In this document: piece by piece, positions 44,270 through 54,367 of the stretch
Layout of the letters: every line of letters begins with the position of its first letter
Position numbering within the stretch: position 1 is the first letter of the stretch
DNA from: an uncultured Bacteroidales bacterium
GTDB taxonomy: Bacteria > Bacteroidota > Bacteroidia > Bacteroidales > Muribaculaceae
DNA: 64,000 nt
Assembly: GCA_947176235.1 (NCBI GenBank)
Contig: CAMWPM010000001.1
Coordinates: 30,780-94,779 of the forward strand
Direction: 5' to 3'
Notes under the pieces: generated by a model
Database searches by the model: none
Seen by the model: only the letters and a program-made list of their open reading frames with translations
What the model was told of the DNA's origin: nothing
Made by a program: the position numbers and the translations under genes

Positions 44270-46117
44270 TCACTTTAAAAGTTTTGCATTGAAGGCCTTG
44301 AGCGTTTCAAGGACATTGCTCTTGACGTGGATGAAGTTGGTGATGCCCTGAGCCTGAAGTTCCTCGGAGCATGCAGGAGCGCCTGCTACCACGAACTCTG
44401 CCTCGCCATTAATTGCCTTGAAGGCTTCGGGAGCGAAGGTTGCATACTCGTCGTCGCTCGAGCAGAGCACGATTACATCGGCGTTCTTCTCCTTGGCGGC
44501 TTTCACACCCTCTTCCACGGTTTCGAAGCCGATATTGTCAATGATCTCATATCCTGCGCAGCCGAAGAAGTTGCTTGAGAACTGGGCGCGGGCGAGGCGC
44601 ATGGCGAGGTTACCGATGGTAAGCATGAACACCTTCGGACGGTTTTCGGCATGTTCTGTTGCAAGACGGAGAGCCTCGAAGTCACTTGCCATACGGGTGG
44701 AAGGTAGTGCATTCTCGGGATTACCGTTTTCTGCACAGCCACAACCACAACATTCTGTCTTTTCGATCTTGCCGGCTGCCATCTCGTTAAAGTTAGGATA
44801 CTGGTTGGTGCCGAGAAGGATTTCCTTTCGACGAGCCATTGCATCATGGCGCTTGACAGAGGTGGCTTTGATTGCCTTCTGCACGTCACCGTCGTTGACG
44901 AGTTTGAAGAAACCACCCTTCTCCTCAACGTCAAGGAAAAGCTTCCATGCCTCATTAGCGATCGAGACGGTAAGAGTTTCTACATAATAGCTGCCACCTG
45001 CCGGATCAACCACCTTGTCGAGGTGACTCTCTTCCTTAAGCAGGAACTGCTGATTGCGGGCGATGCGCTCCGAGAAATCATCAGGCTGCTTGTAAGTGAC
45101 GTCAAACGGGGTTGAAGTGATTGAATCCACGCCCGCAAGTGCAGCCGACATTGCTTCCGTCTGACTGCGGAGCAGATTCACGTGGGCATCGTAAATGGTC
45201 ATGTTGAAACGCGAGGTGACAGCGTGTGCCATCATCTTGGCTGAATCACATGATTCAGGCTTGTAAAGCTTCACGATCTCAGCCCAAAGCATACGGGCTG
45301 CGCGGAACTTGGCAAGCTCCATGAAATAGTTCGAAGAAATACCCATGTTGAACTTGATGCGGTTTGCCACTTCATCGGCAGTCATCCCGGCATCAGTAAG
45401 TGTCGTCATCCACTGAGCGCCCCATGCGAGAGCGTAGCCCAGTTCCTGAGTGATATACGCACCGGCATCATTAAGCATGATGGAATCGACTGCGAGTACA
45501 CGGAGCGCTGGAACACTCTTCACTGTCTCGACGAGCTGCTTAGCCTGAGCGACAATGTCGGCGGGAATCTCAGCACCATGACGGAGTGCGCGACGGAGAG
45601 GGTTATAGTCGATTGATCCTTTGAAAACGTCTTTCTTACCGGCTTTCTCAAGATAAGCCACCAGAGCCTCTGCGAGAGCAAGAGCCTTTGACGGGCAGCA
45701 TGCCAGATTGATTTCGACCTTTTCCAGATCGATTCCTTCAAGGAGTGTGGCGAGTGTGGACTCTGAGGGTTCCATCACCTTGAAGCCAAGCGAATTGACA
45801 CCCTTTGTCAGTACGTAGAGAGCCTTCTTGTTTGCCTCGGCTGGATCTGTATCCAGAATCTCCTGACGGGTAAGCCACTCGTTGTTAGTGCGTGTGCCGC
45901 GCACGTAAGGGAATTCTCCCGGAAGCGAGTCGGTTGTCTTGAGGTCTGCGATGTCCTCTGCACGATACATCGGCTGGACATTGAAGCCTTCGTTAGTTCT
46001 CCACACCAATTTCTTTTCAAAGGGAACGCCCTTAAGGTCTGCGTCCACCTTGGCACGCCACTCTTCAGTGGTCACTGCTGGAAATTGGTCGAACAATTTC
46101 TCTTTCTTTTCTGCCAT
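44270..46117 (-). CDS. mutA: Methylmalonyl-CoA mutase small subunit
   Basis: [34 protein letters not shown]; degenerate C-terminal B12 domain; 10 bp upstream of mutB. Confidence 0.94.
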   Translation of the reverse strand: MAEKKEKLFDQFPAVTTEEWRAKVDADLKGVPFEKKLVWRTNEGFNVQPMYRAEDIADLKTTDSLPGEFPYVRGTRTNNEWLTRQEILDTDPAEANKKALYVLTKGVNSLGFKVMEPSESTLATLLEGIDLEKVEINLACCPSKALALAEALVAYLEKAGKKDVFKGSIDYNPLRRALRHGAEIPADIVAQAKQLVETVKSVPALRVLAVDSIMLNDAGAYITQELGYALAWGAQWMTTLTDAGMTADEVANRIKFNMGISSNYFMELAKFRAARMLWAEIVKLYKPESCDSAKMMAHAVTSRFNMTIYDAHVNLLRSQTEAMSAALAGVDSITSTPFDVTYKQPDDFSERIARNQQFLLKEESHLDKVVDPAGGSYYVETLTVSIANEAWKLFLDVEEKGGFFKLVNDGDVQKAIKATSVKRHDAMARRKEILLGTNQYPNFNEMAAGKIEKTECCGCGCAENGNPENALPSTRMASDFEALRLATEHAENRPKVFMLTIGNLAMRLARAQFSSNFFGCAGYEIIDNIGFETVEEGVKAAKEKNADVIVLCSSDDEYATFAPEAFKAINGEAEFVVAGAPACSEELQAQGITNFIHVKSNVLETLKAFNAKLLK

Positions 46118-46318
46118 GATTGGTTAAATTAATTGTATTAGAAAAAAAGTCTTTTCACATGTCAAAACGGCGAACCACATTCGTAGCTCGTCTTTCAATG
46201 TGCAAATATAGAAATTTTTCCTTTAATCCCGAAAGTTTTTCACCCCATTTTTATCCCCTGACGTTCACAAATAACCTATTTAGAACATAATTCCATGATT
46301 ATCTGTAATTTTGTCCGT

Positions 46319-48601
46319 TTAACGTGCCGATACAACTCTCTCACCAAGCTCCCTTGCAAATTCTCTTTTAATTTCCTGCATCTCCTGACGTTGCGACATC
46401 AGCGCCGTAAGCTTCGTCTGGTCCGCTTCCGCGCCCTTTGCCGCTTCTCTCGCTATGTCCTCATGCACAGCCTGCATGTCGCAGGTGAGGCGTGCGAATT
46501 TCCATTCCAGCACGGCACGGCTTACAAGTTCCGGCAGACGGTCAAGCTCTGTCGGAAGTGCGGCATATTTGGTGTGGACGCGACTTAGCTGATGCTTTTC
46601 AGTTGCAAGTTCCACAGCCAGACGCCTCAAGTCATCGTCAGCATCGCTCGCAAGAGCTTTCTCCACATACGCTGAAGTGTAGTCCCTGACATTGTTCTGT
46701 TCATCTTCCTCCACTTGTTGCTTCAGAATCTTTTCAGCTGAAGTTATCTCATTAAGACTCTTTGCATTCTCCTTAATCTCTTCAACTCCTGCTTTAAAGG
46801 CTTCATCACGCATGGCAGCCGCTTTCTCTATATAAGAAGCACGATCCGATGGCCACTCGCTGTCAAGTGCCACTACCCTTTCAAGCACCCTGGCGTGAAG
46901 AGGAGTCATAAACTCAAGCTGCTCGTTCGCCATCTCGCTCGACACATATTGCACAACGTTCATCGGCATAGTGTTTCCCTCCATATCGATGGCATCGCAA
47001 ACATCCACCATTCCGTAGCGCACTACGTAGCGAAGGATTGATTTTTCGTAAGGAGCCATGAATTTTCTCTCCCTCACTTCTCTCTCCGTATTGTCCGGTA
47101 TGACAAGTGTCGGTTTTTTTGCACTCCCTCCCTCCTCACGAGTCAAAGCCGAAAGCAAAGCAGGATCTACTGCAGCATTCTCATCGGCACCAACAGGCGA
47201 ATTTTCAACCCACGAGGACATTTTTTCAGCGTCACTTATCGACTCGATGGCTTTCTGTCTTTGACGATCCTTTGCCTCCTTTTCACGGTTTTTGGCGATA
47301 TTGAGATTTACCTGACGGAGAAGCACACTCTCTGATATCTCCAGTTTCCGTGCACATTCCTGAATATAGATTGTACGGCTTATCTCATTGGGTATCACAG
47401 CAATGGACTTCACTATTTCTTCAATCGCTTTAGCCCTTTGTATCGGATCCCGTTCTGTTCCCTCAAGAAGTATGCGAGTCTTGAAGTCAATAAAATCCGT
47501 GGCATTTTCCGCAATGTACTCTTCCACCTCGCTTGACGTATGGCTCTGGGCAAAGGAATCCGGGTCATCGCCTTCAGGCAGCAGAAGCACTTTCACGTTA
47601 AGCCCCTCACCAAGCAGCATGTCGATTCCTCGGAGCGAAGCCTTGATTCCTGCAGCATCGCTGTCATATATTACTATGACATTCGACGTAAAGCGGTGGA
47701 TCAGACTCACCTGCTGGCTTGTAAGCGAAGTACCCGACGATGCCACCACGTTCTCCACACCGCTCTGATGCATCGAGATCACGTCCATGTATCCCTCCAC
47801 CAGTATGCAGCAATCCTTTTTTGCTATCGACTGCTTCGCCTGATAGAGTCCGTAGAGCTGATTACTTTTGTGATAGATGAGCGATTCAGGTGAATTTACG
47901 TATTTTGCCACCTGCTTATCGGTCCGCAGCGTGCGTCCGCCAAATGCAACCACACGCCCCGACATGCCCTGCACGGGATATATCACTCTGCCTCGGAAGC
48001 GGTCGGTTACTTTCCCCGTACTCTCCTGTCGGTAGCACAGCCCGGTCTCTACAAGATATTTTTCGCTATATCCTTTGGCAACCGCAGCCTTATAGAGCTC
48101 ATCTCGCCCTTCAAGGGAATAACCGAGCTTAAACCGCTCGATCATCGCGTCATTTATGCCTCGTTCCCTGAAATATGCCAGTCCTATGTTTCTGCCGTCC
48201 TCAGTGTCACTCATCGTTCGGCGAAAGTAATCGGCGGCAAACTCATTGATCGCCATCATGCTTTCCCGCGCAGTCTCAGCCTCGCGTTCGGCATCTGTCA
48301 TTTCATGCTCAACGATCTCGATATTGTATTTTTTTGCGAGGTAACGCAATGCCTCCGGATACGTCATCTGCTCAAGCTCCATTATGAAGCCCACTGCACT
48401 CCCGCCTTTTCCGCAACTGAAGCATCGGCATATACCCTTCGACTTTGAGACAGAGAATGACGGAGTACGTTCGTTGTGGAACGGACATAATCCCACATAA
48501 TTTGCCCCGCGGCGCTTTAGGTGCACGAAATCACTCACCACCTCCACTATATCGGCGGCGTCGAGTATCCGTTGCACTGTCTCACGGTCAATTCTTCCCA
48601 T
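46319..48601 (-). CDS. dnaG: DNA primase
   Basis: Zn finger CPFHNERTPSFSVSKSKGICRCFSCGKGG; CCILVEGYMDVISMHQSGVENVVASSGTSLT TOPRIM. Confidence 0.96.
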   Translation of the reverse strand: MGRIDRETVQRILDAADIVEVVSDFVHLKRRGANYVGLCPFHNERTPSFSVSKSKGICRCFSCGKGGSAVGFIMELEQMTYPEALRYLAKKYNIEIVEHEMTDAEREAETARESMMAINEFAADYFRRTMSDTEDGRNIGLAYFRERGINDAMIERFKLGYSLEGRDELYKAAVAKGYSEKYLVETGLCYRQESTGKVTDRFRGRVIYPVQGMSGRVVAFGGRTLRTDKQVAKYVNSPESLIYHKSNQLYGLYQAKQSIAKKDCCILVEGYMDVISMHQSGVENVVASSGTSLTSQQVSLIHRFTSNVIVIYDSDAAGIKASLRGIDMLLGEGLNVKVLLLPEGDDPDSFAQSHTSSEVEEYIAENATDFIDFKTRILLEGTERDPIQRAKAIEEIVKSIAVIPNEISRTIYIQECARKLEISESVLLRQVNLNIAKNREKEAKDRQRQKAIESISDAEKMSSWVENSPVGADENAAVDPALLSALTREEGGSAKKPTLVIPDNTEREVRERKFMAPYEKSILRYVVRYGMVDVCDAIDMEGNTMPMNVVQYVSSEMANEQLEFMTPLHARVLERVVALDSEWPSDRASYIEKAAAMRDEAFKAGVEEIKENAKSLNEITSAEKILKQQVEEDEQNNVRDYTSAYVEKALASDADDDLRRLAVELATEKHQLSRVHTKYAALPTELDRLPELVSRAVLEWKFARLTCDMQAVHEDIAREAAKGAEADQTKLTALMSQRQEMQEIKREFARELGERVVSAR

Positions 48602-48760
48602 TTTCTATGTCCTTCAAGTCTTTATTGTGTTGCCCATCGCTATGAGGATTCAGGGCTTCAGTGGTTTAGTCGGCTGACGTACTACCTTTACCGACTTCAA
48701 AATTACATCTTTTATCCCATTTATCCAAATCGAATATCTGTACATCCAACGGAGAGATAA

Positions 48761-48803
48761 AAGCAACGCCCGCGGAATCAAAGTCCCGGAGCGTTGCAAT
48801 TTT
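48761..48803 (-). terminator. Terminator of the sigma/anti-sigma/barrel operon
   Basis: GCAACGC(C)...GAGCGTTGC inverted repeat. Confidence 0.6.
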
Positions 48804-48819
48804 GGTAATAGCATGTTAC

Positions 48820-51366
48820 TTATTTCAAGATGCCGGAAGACGCAGTTCCCTGCTGACGTAGTTCGTTGCGTGTATCAATCTTTTTTCCATATCCGATCGT
48901 GTAAGTCACCGACAACTGGAAGTGCGCGCGGGAATACGCATCGTAAAAGAATTTTCTATATTGATAGTATTCACTCGACTCTATCCGCATTTCAGGTCTA
49001 TATTTCCATCTTGCAAAATTTATGGCAGACAGACTGATATTCAACCCTTTCCGGTTCCAGCCGGCTGAGATCGAGTGGGACTCCGGTAATTGCATCCAGA
49101 AGCCGACCATTGAACCGCCCGTCTCTATCAACTCATTATGATACGATCCACTGAAACTAAAATTCCCCGCATAATAGTAAGCTGAAACAAATACTCTTAA
49201 GCCATCTTTCGATATTCTGTATGGCACTCCGTTATGATAGTGATTCAGATAAGTCCTTGCTTGAATATCCAGACTGTGATTCAGTAGGGAGAGTGAGCCA
49301 GTCAGACCTACTGACGCAATATAATATCTTCCCAACGGCTGCTTGATGGTTCTGATTATTCCTTCAGCTGTCGATTCATAATCAAACACATATCGGTGTC
49401 CTGCATTGCTGAAACTCGCTCTTGCACCCAGCGTGAACACCCCTCCGGGTACGAGTGTGTAACTCATTCCCAGATCAGTCCAATCTGTGGATTTAAGATT
49501 GGGATTTCCGGTATAACTGAACCACGGAGAAGCCTTTATCGTCTGCTCACTCCGGTGTGACAAGTCAGGCAGGACTGGCAGATAGTCTCCTGAAATGCTG
49601 AATCTGTGTTTCTTTTTAAGTGTGTATTGCAAATAAAGATTTATGTTTGGCTTATTCTGAAATTCCTTTTCATCGTTGACTGAAAACCATGACCAGTCCC
49701 AGCCCATATCAGCATCACAATATAGTCCTTTATAGGATAGGGAATATGATATCCCGGCAGAAACTTTTGTAATATTTGCCTTATCAAAACCCGTTGCTGT
49801 GCCCGAATAGGCAGTTCGGTTATTGATATAGGAAGCATCTGAGTGGACATTGAGATTACCGGTCGTAATTCCTCCGATATTGTAATCAATCCGTCCCTTT
49901 ATCACGTCCGAATTATCGGTTGCCTGATTGTTATATGGATTTCTGTTATCCTCGCTGTAGACGGAAGTCTGGGTGGTGTGAGAATGCGTATATGCTGGCG
50001 AGAAGTTGATCATGCCCGCCTTCTTCATGTCCAGATAGTAGTTACCCGTATAATTGATATATGCGGAATTGCTTTTTGTCAAGCTGTTTGCCATCACCTC
50101 TTCATGAATATTATCTCCTTCATATCTTGTCAAAGTTGTGAGATCGGAATGTGGGATTTTGTTCCTTCCGGCTTCCACCGATGATGCCGCCGTTACATTT
50201 TCCGACTGGTAAGTAGCCTTGAATCCGACATGATAGTATAGCATTGTATTCCTGGAGTTTATATCATTGCTGTTTCGATCTATTTGACGGATGTCGCCAT
50301 CCGGATTCAGCAGACGATAGGTCTCGCTGCCGCCGCTTCCGTCATGTCGTGATTCATAATGATAAATTGACCCGATTACATCATACTGCATTGATTTATA
50401 TTGCATCCTTGAATTGACCTGACCATCTCCTGAATTGTATAATATCCCCTGTGACCCGTAAACTTTTGTATAGCCGCCATACTCATATCTCTGCATGACG
50501 AAATTGATTACAAACCTGTTGTTCTGAAACCGGGGATCCGATGGACTCTCAAGAAACTCCACCTTCCTGACATCGCTAACGTTCATTCCCTTCAGTTCTC
50601 CTTCTGTCGCAGGAAGATAGTCGATATATATACGCACTGGTTCACCTCCTAATGTCTTCACTTCACCCTTCCGAAAATCCACGTTGAATTGTGGAGAAGG
50701 AATTCTTGCAAGAAGATCAATTGCAGTCTGCGACGCATTCTTCTGTCTCTGGTTCGGAATATACACTGTCTTTTCATTATCAAGTAGTATATTACTTGCG
50801 TTTACATTCAGTGTTTTTAGTTTAACAGGACGCTTGTGCAGAATGATTGTTTTGTAATACCCCTGATCACAGCTTTCGTACGCGGGTAGATATCCCAGGC
50901 AATTCACTTTGGCAATGATTGACGGAATATCGCATGGGATTGAATATCTTCCGTTCTCATCAGTGATTCCGTAGGTAATGACCGTTGAATCCCTTGGTGC
51001 AAGAAGCATTACAGTAGCTGCCGTTATCGGCTGTCCGTCGGTGTCTTTTATTCTTCCTTGATAAAGAAACTTGCCATGCTGAAGTGCTTCTATGTAAATA
51101 TGGTTATCTTTTATCACCACAGTCACCGGATTAAGTCCTACGATCTGACGCATGGCTTCGTAAGCGTCATCAGTGTTTACTCTGGCTGACGTGGAATATT
51201 TGTCAAGTTCTTTGTAAATGAACGATATATTCACATCCGGATTATCCCTGCTCACGCGTATTATGGCTTCCGGCAGTGGTGTATTCTCAAACGTATAGGA
51301 ATACTTGTAGGCGCTGGCTGTAAGAAATGTCATCACAGCCAGCAGAAGAATGAATTCGCGTCTCAT
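48820..51366 (-). CDS. Outer-membrane beta-barrel protein with N-terminal STN and CarboxypepD-reg-like domains
   Basis: N-terminal PLPEAIIRVSRDNPDVNISFIYKEL STN-like; GRIKDTDGQPITAATVMLLAPRDSTVITYGITDENGRYSI; long aromatic beta-strand pattern. Confidence 0.8.
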   Translation of the reverse strand: MRREFILLLAVMTFLTASAYKYSYTFENTPLPEAIIRVSRDNPDVNISFIYKELDKYSTSARVNTDDAYEAMRQIVGLNPVTVVIKDNHIYIEALQHGKFLYQGRIKDTDGQPITAATVMLLAPRDSTVITYGITDENGRYSIPCDIPSIIAKVNCLGYLPAYESCDQGYYKTIILHKRPVKLKTLNVNASNILLDNEKTVYIPNQRQKNASQTAIDLLARIPSPQFNVDFRKGEVKTLGGEPVRIYIDYLPATEGELKGMNVSDVRKVEFLESPSDPRFQNNRFVINFVMQRYEYGGYTKVYGSQGILYNSGDGQVNSRMQYKSMQYDVIGSIYHYESRHDGSGGSETYRLLNPDGDIRQIDRNSNDINSRNTMLYYHVGFKATYQSENVTAASSVEAGRNKIPHSDLTTLTRYEGDNIHEEVMANSLTKSNSAYINYTGNYYLDMKKAGMINFSPAYTHSHTTQTSVYSEDNRNPYNNQATDNSDVIKGRIDYNIGGITTGNLNVHSDASYINNRTAYSGTATGFDKANITKVSAGISYSLSYKGLYCDADMGWDWSWFSVNDEKEFQNKPNINLYLQYTLKKKHRFSISGDYLPVLPDLSHRSEQTIKASPWFSYTGNPNLKSTDWTDLGMSYTLVPGGVFTLGARASFSNAGHRYVFDYESTAEGIIRTIKQPLGRYYIASVGLTGSLSLLNHSLDIQARTYLNHYHNGVPYRISKDGLRVFVSAYYYAGNFSFSGSYHNELIETGGSMVGFWMQLPESHSISAGWNRKGLNISLSAINFARWKYRPEMRIESSEYYQYRKFFYDAYSRAHFQLSVTYTIGYGKKIDTRNELRQQGTASSGILK

Positions 51367-51367
51367 A

Positions 51368-52021
51368 TTATTCTACCGTCAGTTTGTTTCCGTTACGTCT
51401 GATTGTGATCTGCTCAAACGTATTGAGCTGTGAGATGACCTCGTCAAGCGTCATCGTCGGATCAAGTTTGAAATACAGATGCAGTTCCGCAGTCATCTCA
51501 TTGTCAAAACTTACCTCTACCCCGTAAGTCTTTGCCACTGTTTCCAGAATTGCGCGCAGTGACGAGTCGTCAAACATGATGATTTCACCATGATTCTCTA
51601 ATGAATCTCTCTTTACGACAATTGTATCCCTGTCGATAATGACGGAAGGTACGACGATTGTCGTGTCCATATCTTGTATCGATTCATTTCCGCTTTCGTT
51701 TGCTATCATAGTTGTTACCGCGATTCCTGCCGCCACTGCCAACATTGAAGCTCCTGCTATGACTGCAATTGATGCGGCACGGCTACCTTTCAACCATATT
51801 CTTGGTTTATGGATTTTTACAAAATTTCTACGGGAGAATTTTCTCCATTCCGCATCCACGTCAGGTGTCGCTTGCATCTTAATTGCCGTCTCCGTCTTAC
51901 ATAGCAAATCATAAATTTCTTTAGTCTCGGGATCCGACAAAAATTCATTTATCCGCTCGTCGGTGTACCTCTCAGGATGCTCGATTAAATCGAGCACAAT
52001 GTTGTACTTATCCATTTTCAT
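51368..52021 (-). CDS. Short anti-sigma-like protein with C-terminal DUF4974/STN-like domain
   Basis: Single TM (AASIAVIAGASMLAVAAGIAVTTMI) and C-terminal LRAILETVAKTYGVEVSFDNE...TMTLDEVISQLNTFEQITIRRNGNKLTV. Confidence 0.7.
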   Translation of the reverse strand: MKMDKYNIVLDLIEHPERYTDERINEFLSDPETKEIYDLLCKTETAIKMQATPDVDAEWRKFSRRNFVKIHKPRIWLKGSRAASIAVIAGASMLAVAAGIAVTTMIANESGNESIQDMDTTIVVPSVIIDRDTIVVKRDSLENHGEIIMFDDSSLRAILETVAKTYGVEVSFDNEMTAELHLYFKLDPTMTLDEVISQLNTFEQITIRRNGNKLTVE

Positions 52022-52518
52022 TCAAGATTTTGTCGTATTACAATAAGTGCATGACGCAGATGACGATAGACGGCTGTCTCGCTTATTCCCATCACGGCTG
52101 CTATTTTTGAAAAAGCCAGCCCTTCAGTAAATCGTAATTCCATCACCCTGCGCGCTTGTGGGGTCAGGCTCGATTTAATCACTGTGTAAATCCTCGCTAT
52201 CGTCTCTTCGTCCGGAAAATTCTCCATATCATATTCTTCGGATTCAAGAAAATATCGCCGGGCTATTCTCTGATGGATCTCACAGTCACGTATGTGATTA
52301 AGACAACGGTTTCTGACGGCTTTAAGCAGATAGTTTCCGGTAAGCAGGATTTTGGAGTTTACATCTTCATCCTCAACCCCTCCATCAAGCAGAGCTGCGA
52401 ATACGTCATGAACCACGTCGCGAGCAAGCTCATTATCGTGCAGAAGTCCGGAAGCAAGCCGGTACATTTGTCCGTAATGTGCTTTGAAAAGCTGTTCTAT
52501 GTCATGTTTCTTCGTCAT
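52018..52518 (-). CDS. ECF RNA polymerase sigma factor
   Basis: HYGQMYRLASGLLHDNELARDVVHDVFAALL region 2; RRVMELRFTEGLAFSKIAAVMGISETAVYRHLRHAL region 4. Confidence 0.92.
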   Translation of the reverse strand: MTKKHDIEQLFKAHYGQMYRLASGLLHDNELARDVVHDVFAALLDGGVEDEDVNSKILLTGNYLLKAVRNRCLNHIRDCEIHQRIARRYFLESEEYDMENFPDEETIARIYTVIKSSLTPQARRVMELRFTEGLAFSKIAAVMGISETAVYRHLRHALIVIRQNLE

Positions 52519-52549
52519 ACACTATTATGACACACAACTTCCTGAAAAC

Positions 52550-53083
52550 TCAACCCTCGCACCCACTTTTTTTATAGACTCTGTAATGTAAATTCTGTAT
52601 GACTGCGTCAACATCAGCGTTGCCGGTCGCCATCAGATGTAGTGGCAAAGCATTTTTACCTGGTCCGTAAGGAGGCTGGACATATTCCGTACAAATCGTG
52701 TCAAATCCGCAACGGTTATAGAAACCGATTCTCCTCACAGCTACCTCACCAGTTTCGGGTGGCTCCACTTCAAGCAAAAGAGGTTTTTCATTCCGTTTTT
52801 TCAGTATTTCGAGCGTATTCGCTCCTATTCCTCTCCCCCTCGCCCACGGCTCCATAGCAAAATGCTCTACATAGATCACTTCACCAAGATCCCATGTCGT
52901 GATGAATCCGACCTGGGTTTCGTCAAGAATTATCCCATCAAGTGCCATCTCCCCGCACATTATCTTTTCCTTCATGATCTCTGTCTCCCTACGCTCATCA
53001 GGTGGGAAAGCTTCGATATAGAGGCGTTCTACAGCCTCGAATTCGCTTGACTCTGTATCCTTGATTCTTTTAAGTTCAATCAT
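52550..53083 (-). CDS. GNAT family N-acetyltransferase
   Basis: YVEHFAMEPWARGRGIGANTLEIL; RRIGFYNRCGF. Confidence 0.88.
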   Translation of the reverse strand: MIELKRIKDTESSEFEAVERLYIEAFPPDERRETEIMKEKIMCGEMALDGIILDETQVGFITTWDLGEVIYVEHFAMEPWARGRGIGANTLEILKKRNEKPLLLEVEPPETGEVAVRRIGFYNRCGFDTICTEYVQPPYGPGKNALPLHLMATGNADVDAVIQNLHYRVYKKSGCEG

Positions 53084-53097
53084 ATCTCTAAGAAAAT

Positions 53098-53137
53098 CAA
53101 AGGGAACTATCCGTCATCGGCGGATTGTCCCCTTTGT
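53098..53137 (-). terminator. Terminator after the C1 peptidase gene
   Basis: AAAGGGAACTATCCG/CGGATTGTCCCCTTT near-perfect inverted repeat. Confidence 0.7.
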
Positions 53138-53156
53138 TTGTCCGTTTATGGGTGTG

Positions 53157-54329
53157 TCACTTAATACCGAGTTTCTTTCTCAGGTCTTTGGGGAGAGCAT
53201 CCTTATGCACCATCACAGCCATGGTCTTTGCTCGTACGAAGCTGTCCGACATATTGAGGTATCCGCCATGAGTATTACGGTCCGTTCCCCAGGAGTTCTT
53301 TGTACGGTAATACTTGGTCCCGTTCTGATCCTTGACTATGCCGGTAAGATGCATCAGATGATCATCGGTAGTTACGAAAGTTTCAAATCCATTCTGACGG
53401 ACTTCCGGTGTCACTTCAATTTCAGGATAAGGCTTATCGAACTTGAATACTTTCTCAAGACGCGCCTTCTCATCCATGCCAGCCATTTCGGTGCTGTCCT
53501 CTGCGGAGTAACGGTTGAGATTCTGCACGTCAGGATTGATTGCCGCACCGTTCCTGAATGAGAAACCACGCTCACTCACATCACCGTCCCATGCCACCGT
53601 GTAGCCGTTCATGAGTGCGTTGTCAATCACTGCCATCATGTCGTCAAGCGGCACATTGTAATAGTCTTCATGTTCCCAGTTGTCAGGAATCTCGAGTTCA
53701 AACTGTTCATAATAAGGGTGATGGGTGAAACTCGTGATTTCCACATAATCGTCAGGATTCAGTCCGAGCGACTCGGCAAACGACTTTGGAGTGTATTGCT
53801 TTCCCTTATAGTTGAAAGTTTCTGGCACTTCCCCCATATAGATATCAAAAAGGCTCGTCACAAGTTCGTCGTACTGTGCACTGCGCTTCTTTTGCTTAAT
53901 GGGCACTTCTGCTATAGCGCTCATGTAAGCCGTCAGCTCGCCATGGTTATGGCGGTCTGAGTCATAGTTTATGCCACTGTACACTTCTTCAGGGACAATT
54001 CCGGCTTTCCTCCATACATTAAGATAAGTATGAGCCACGCTGCCCTGTCCGATATTGCCTCTCCCTCGGCGAAGGTAATTGTCCTCAAGCTGGTTGAGAT
54101 ATTTGTTGCGTACCACATACATTTCCGAGAGATCATGTTCGCCCTTACCCTGACGCATAAGCTCTGCCTCGATGAATGATGTTGTGGCGAAGCACCAGCA
54201 AGTACCGGTAGATGCCTGATTTTTGACTGACGTCACAGGCACTGTCACCACTTCTGTGAATTCGTAACCCTGTCCCATTGCCGTAGCACAGACAAGAATT
54301 GAGGCTGCGGCTGTAATGATTTTTTTCAT
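53157..54329 (-). CDS. C1 family (PepC/bleomycin hydrolase-like) cysteine peptidase
   Basis: SVKNQASTGTCWCFATTSFIEAEL; DHLMHLTGIVKDQNGTKYYRTKNSWGT; signal peptide. Confidence 0.92.
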   Translation of the reverse strand: MKKIITAAASILVCATAMGQGYEFTEVVTVPVTSVKNQASTGTCWCFATTSFIEAELMRQGKGEHDLSEMYVVRNKYLNQLEDNYLRRGRGNIGQGSVAHTYLNVWRKAGIVPEEVYSGINYDSDRHNHGELTAYMSAIAEVPIKQKKRSAQYDELVTSLFDIYMGEVPETFNYKGKQYTPKSFAESLGLNPDDYVEITSFTHHPYYEQFELEIPDNWEHEDYYNVPLDDMMAVIDNALMNGYTVAWDGDVSERGFSFRNGAAINPDVQNLNRYSAEDSTEMAGMDEKARLEKVFKFDKPYPEIEVTPEVRQNGFETFVTTDDHLMHLTGIVKDQNGTKYYRTKNSWGTDRNTHGGYLNMSDSFVRAKTMAVMVHKDALPKDLRKKLGIK

Positions 54330-54367
54330 ATCTTTTTGTGTGAATGATTATTATTTTCTTGGATTGT

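Noticed and set aside
46118-46318. Possible cobalamin riboswitch upstream of mutA/mutB
   Set aside because: Only about 200 bp between dnaG and mutA, and no B12-box-like sequence seen
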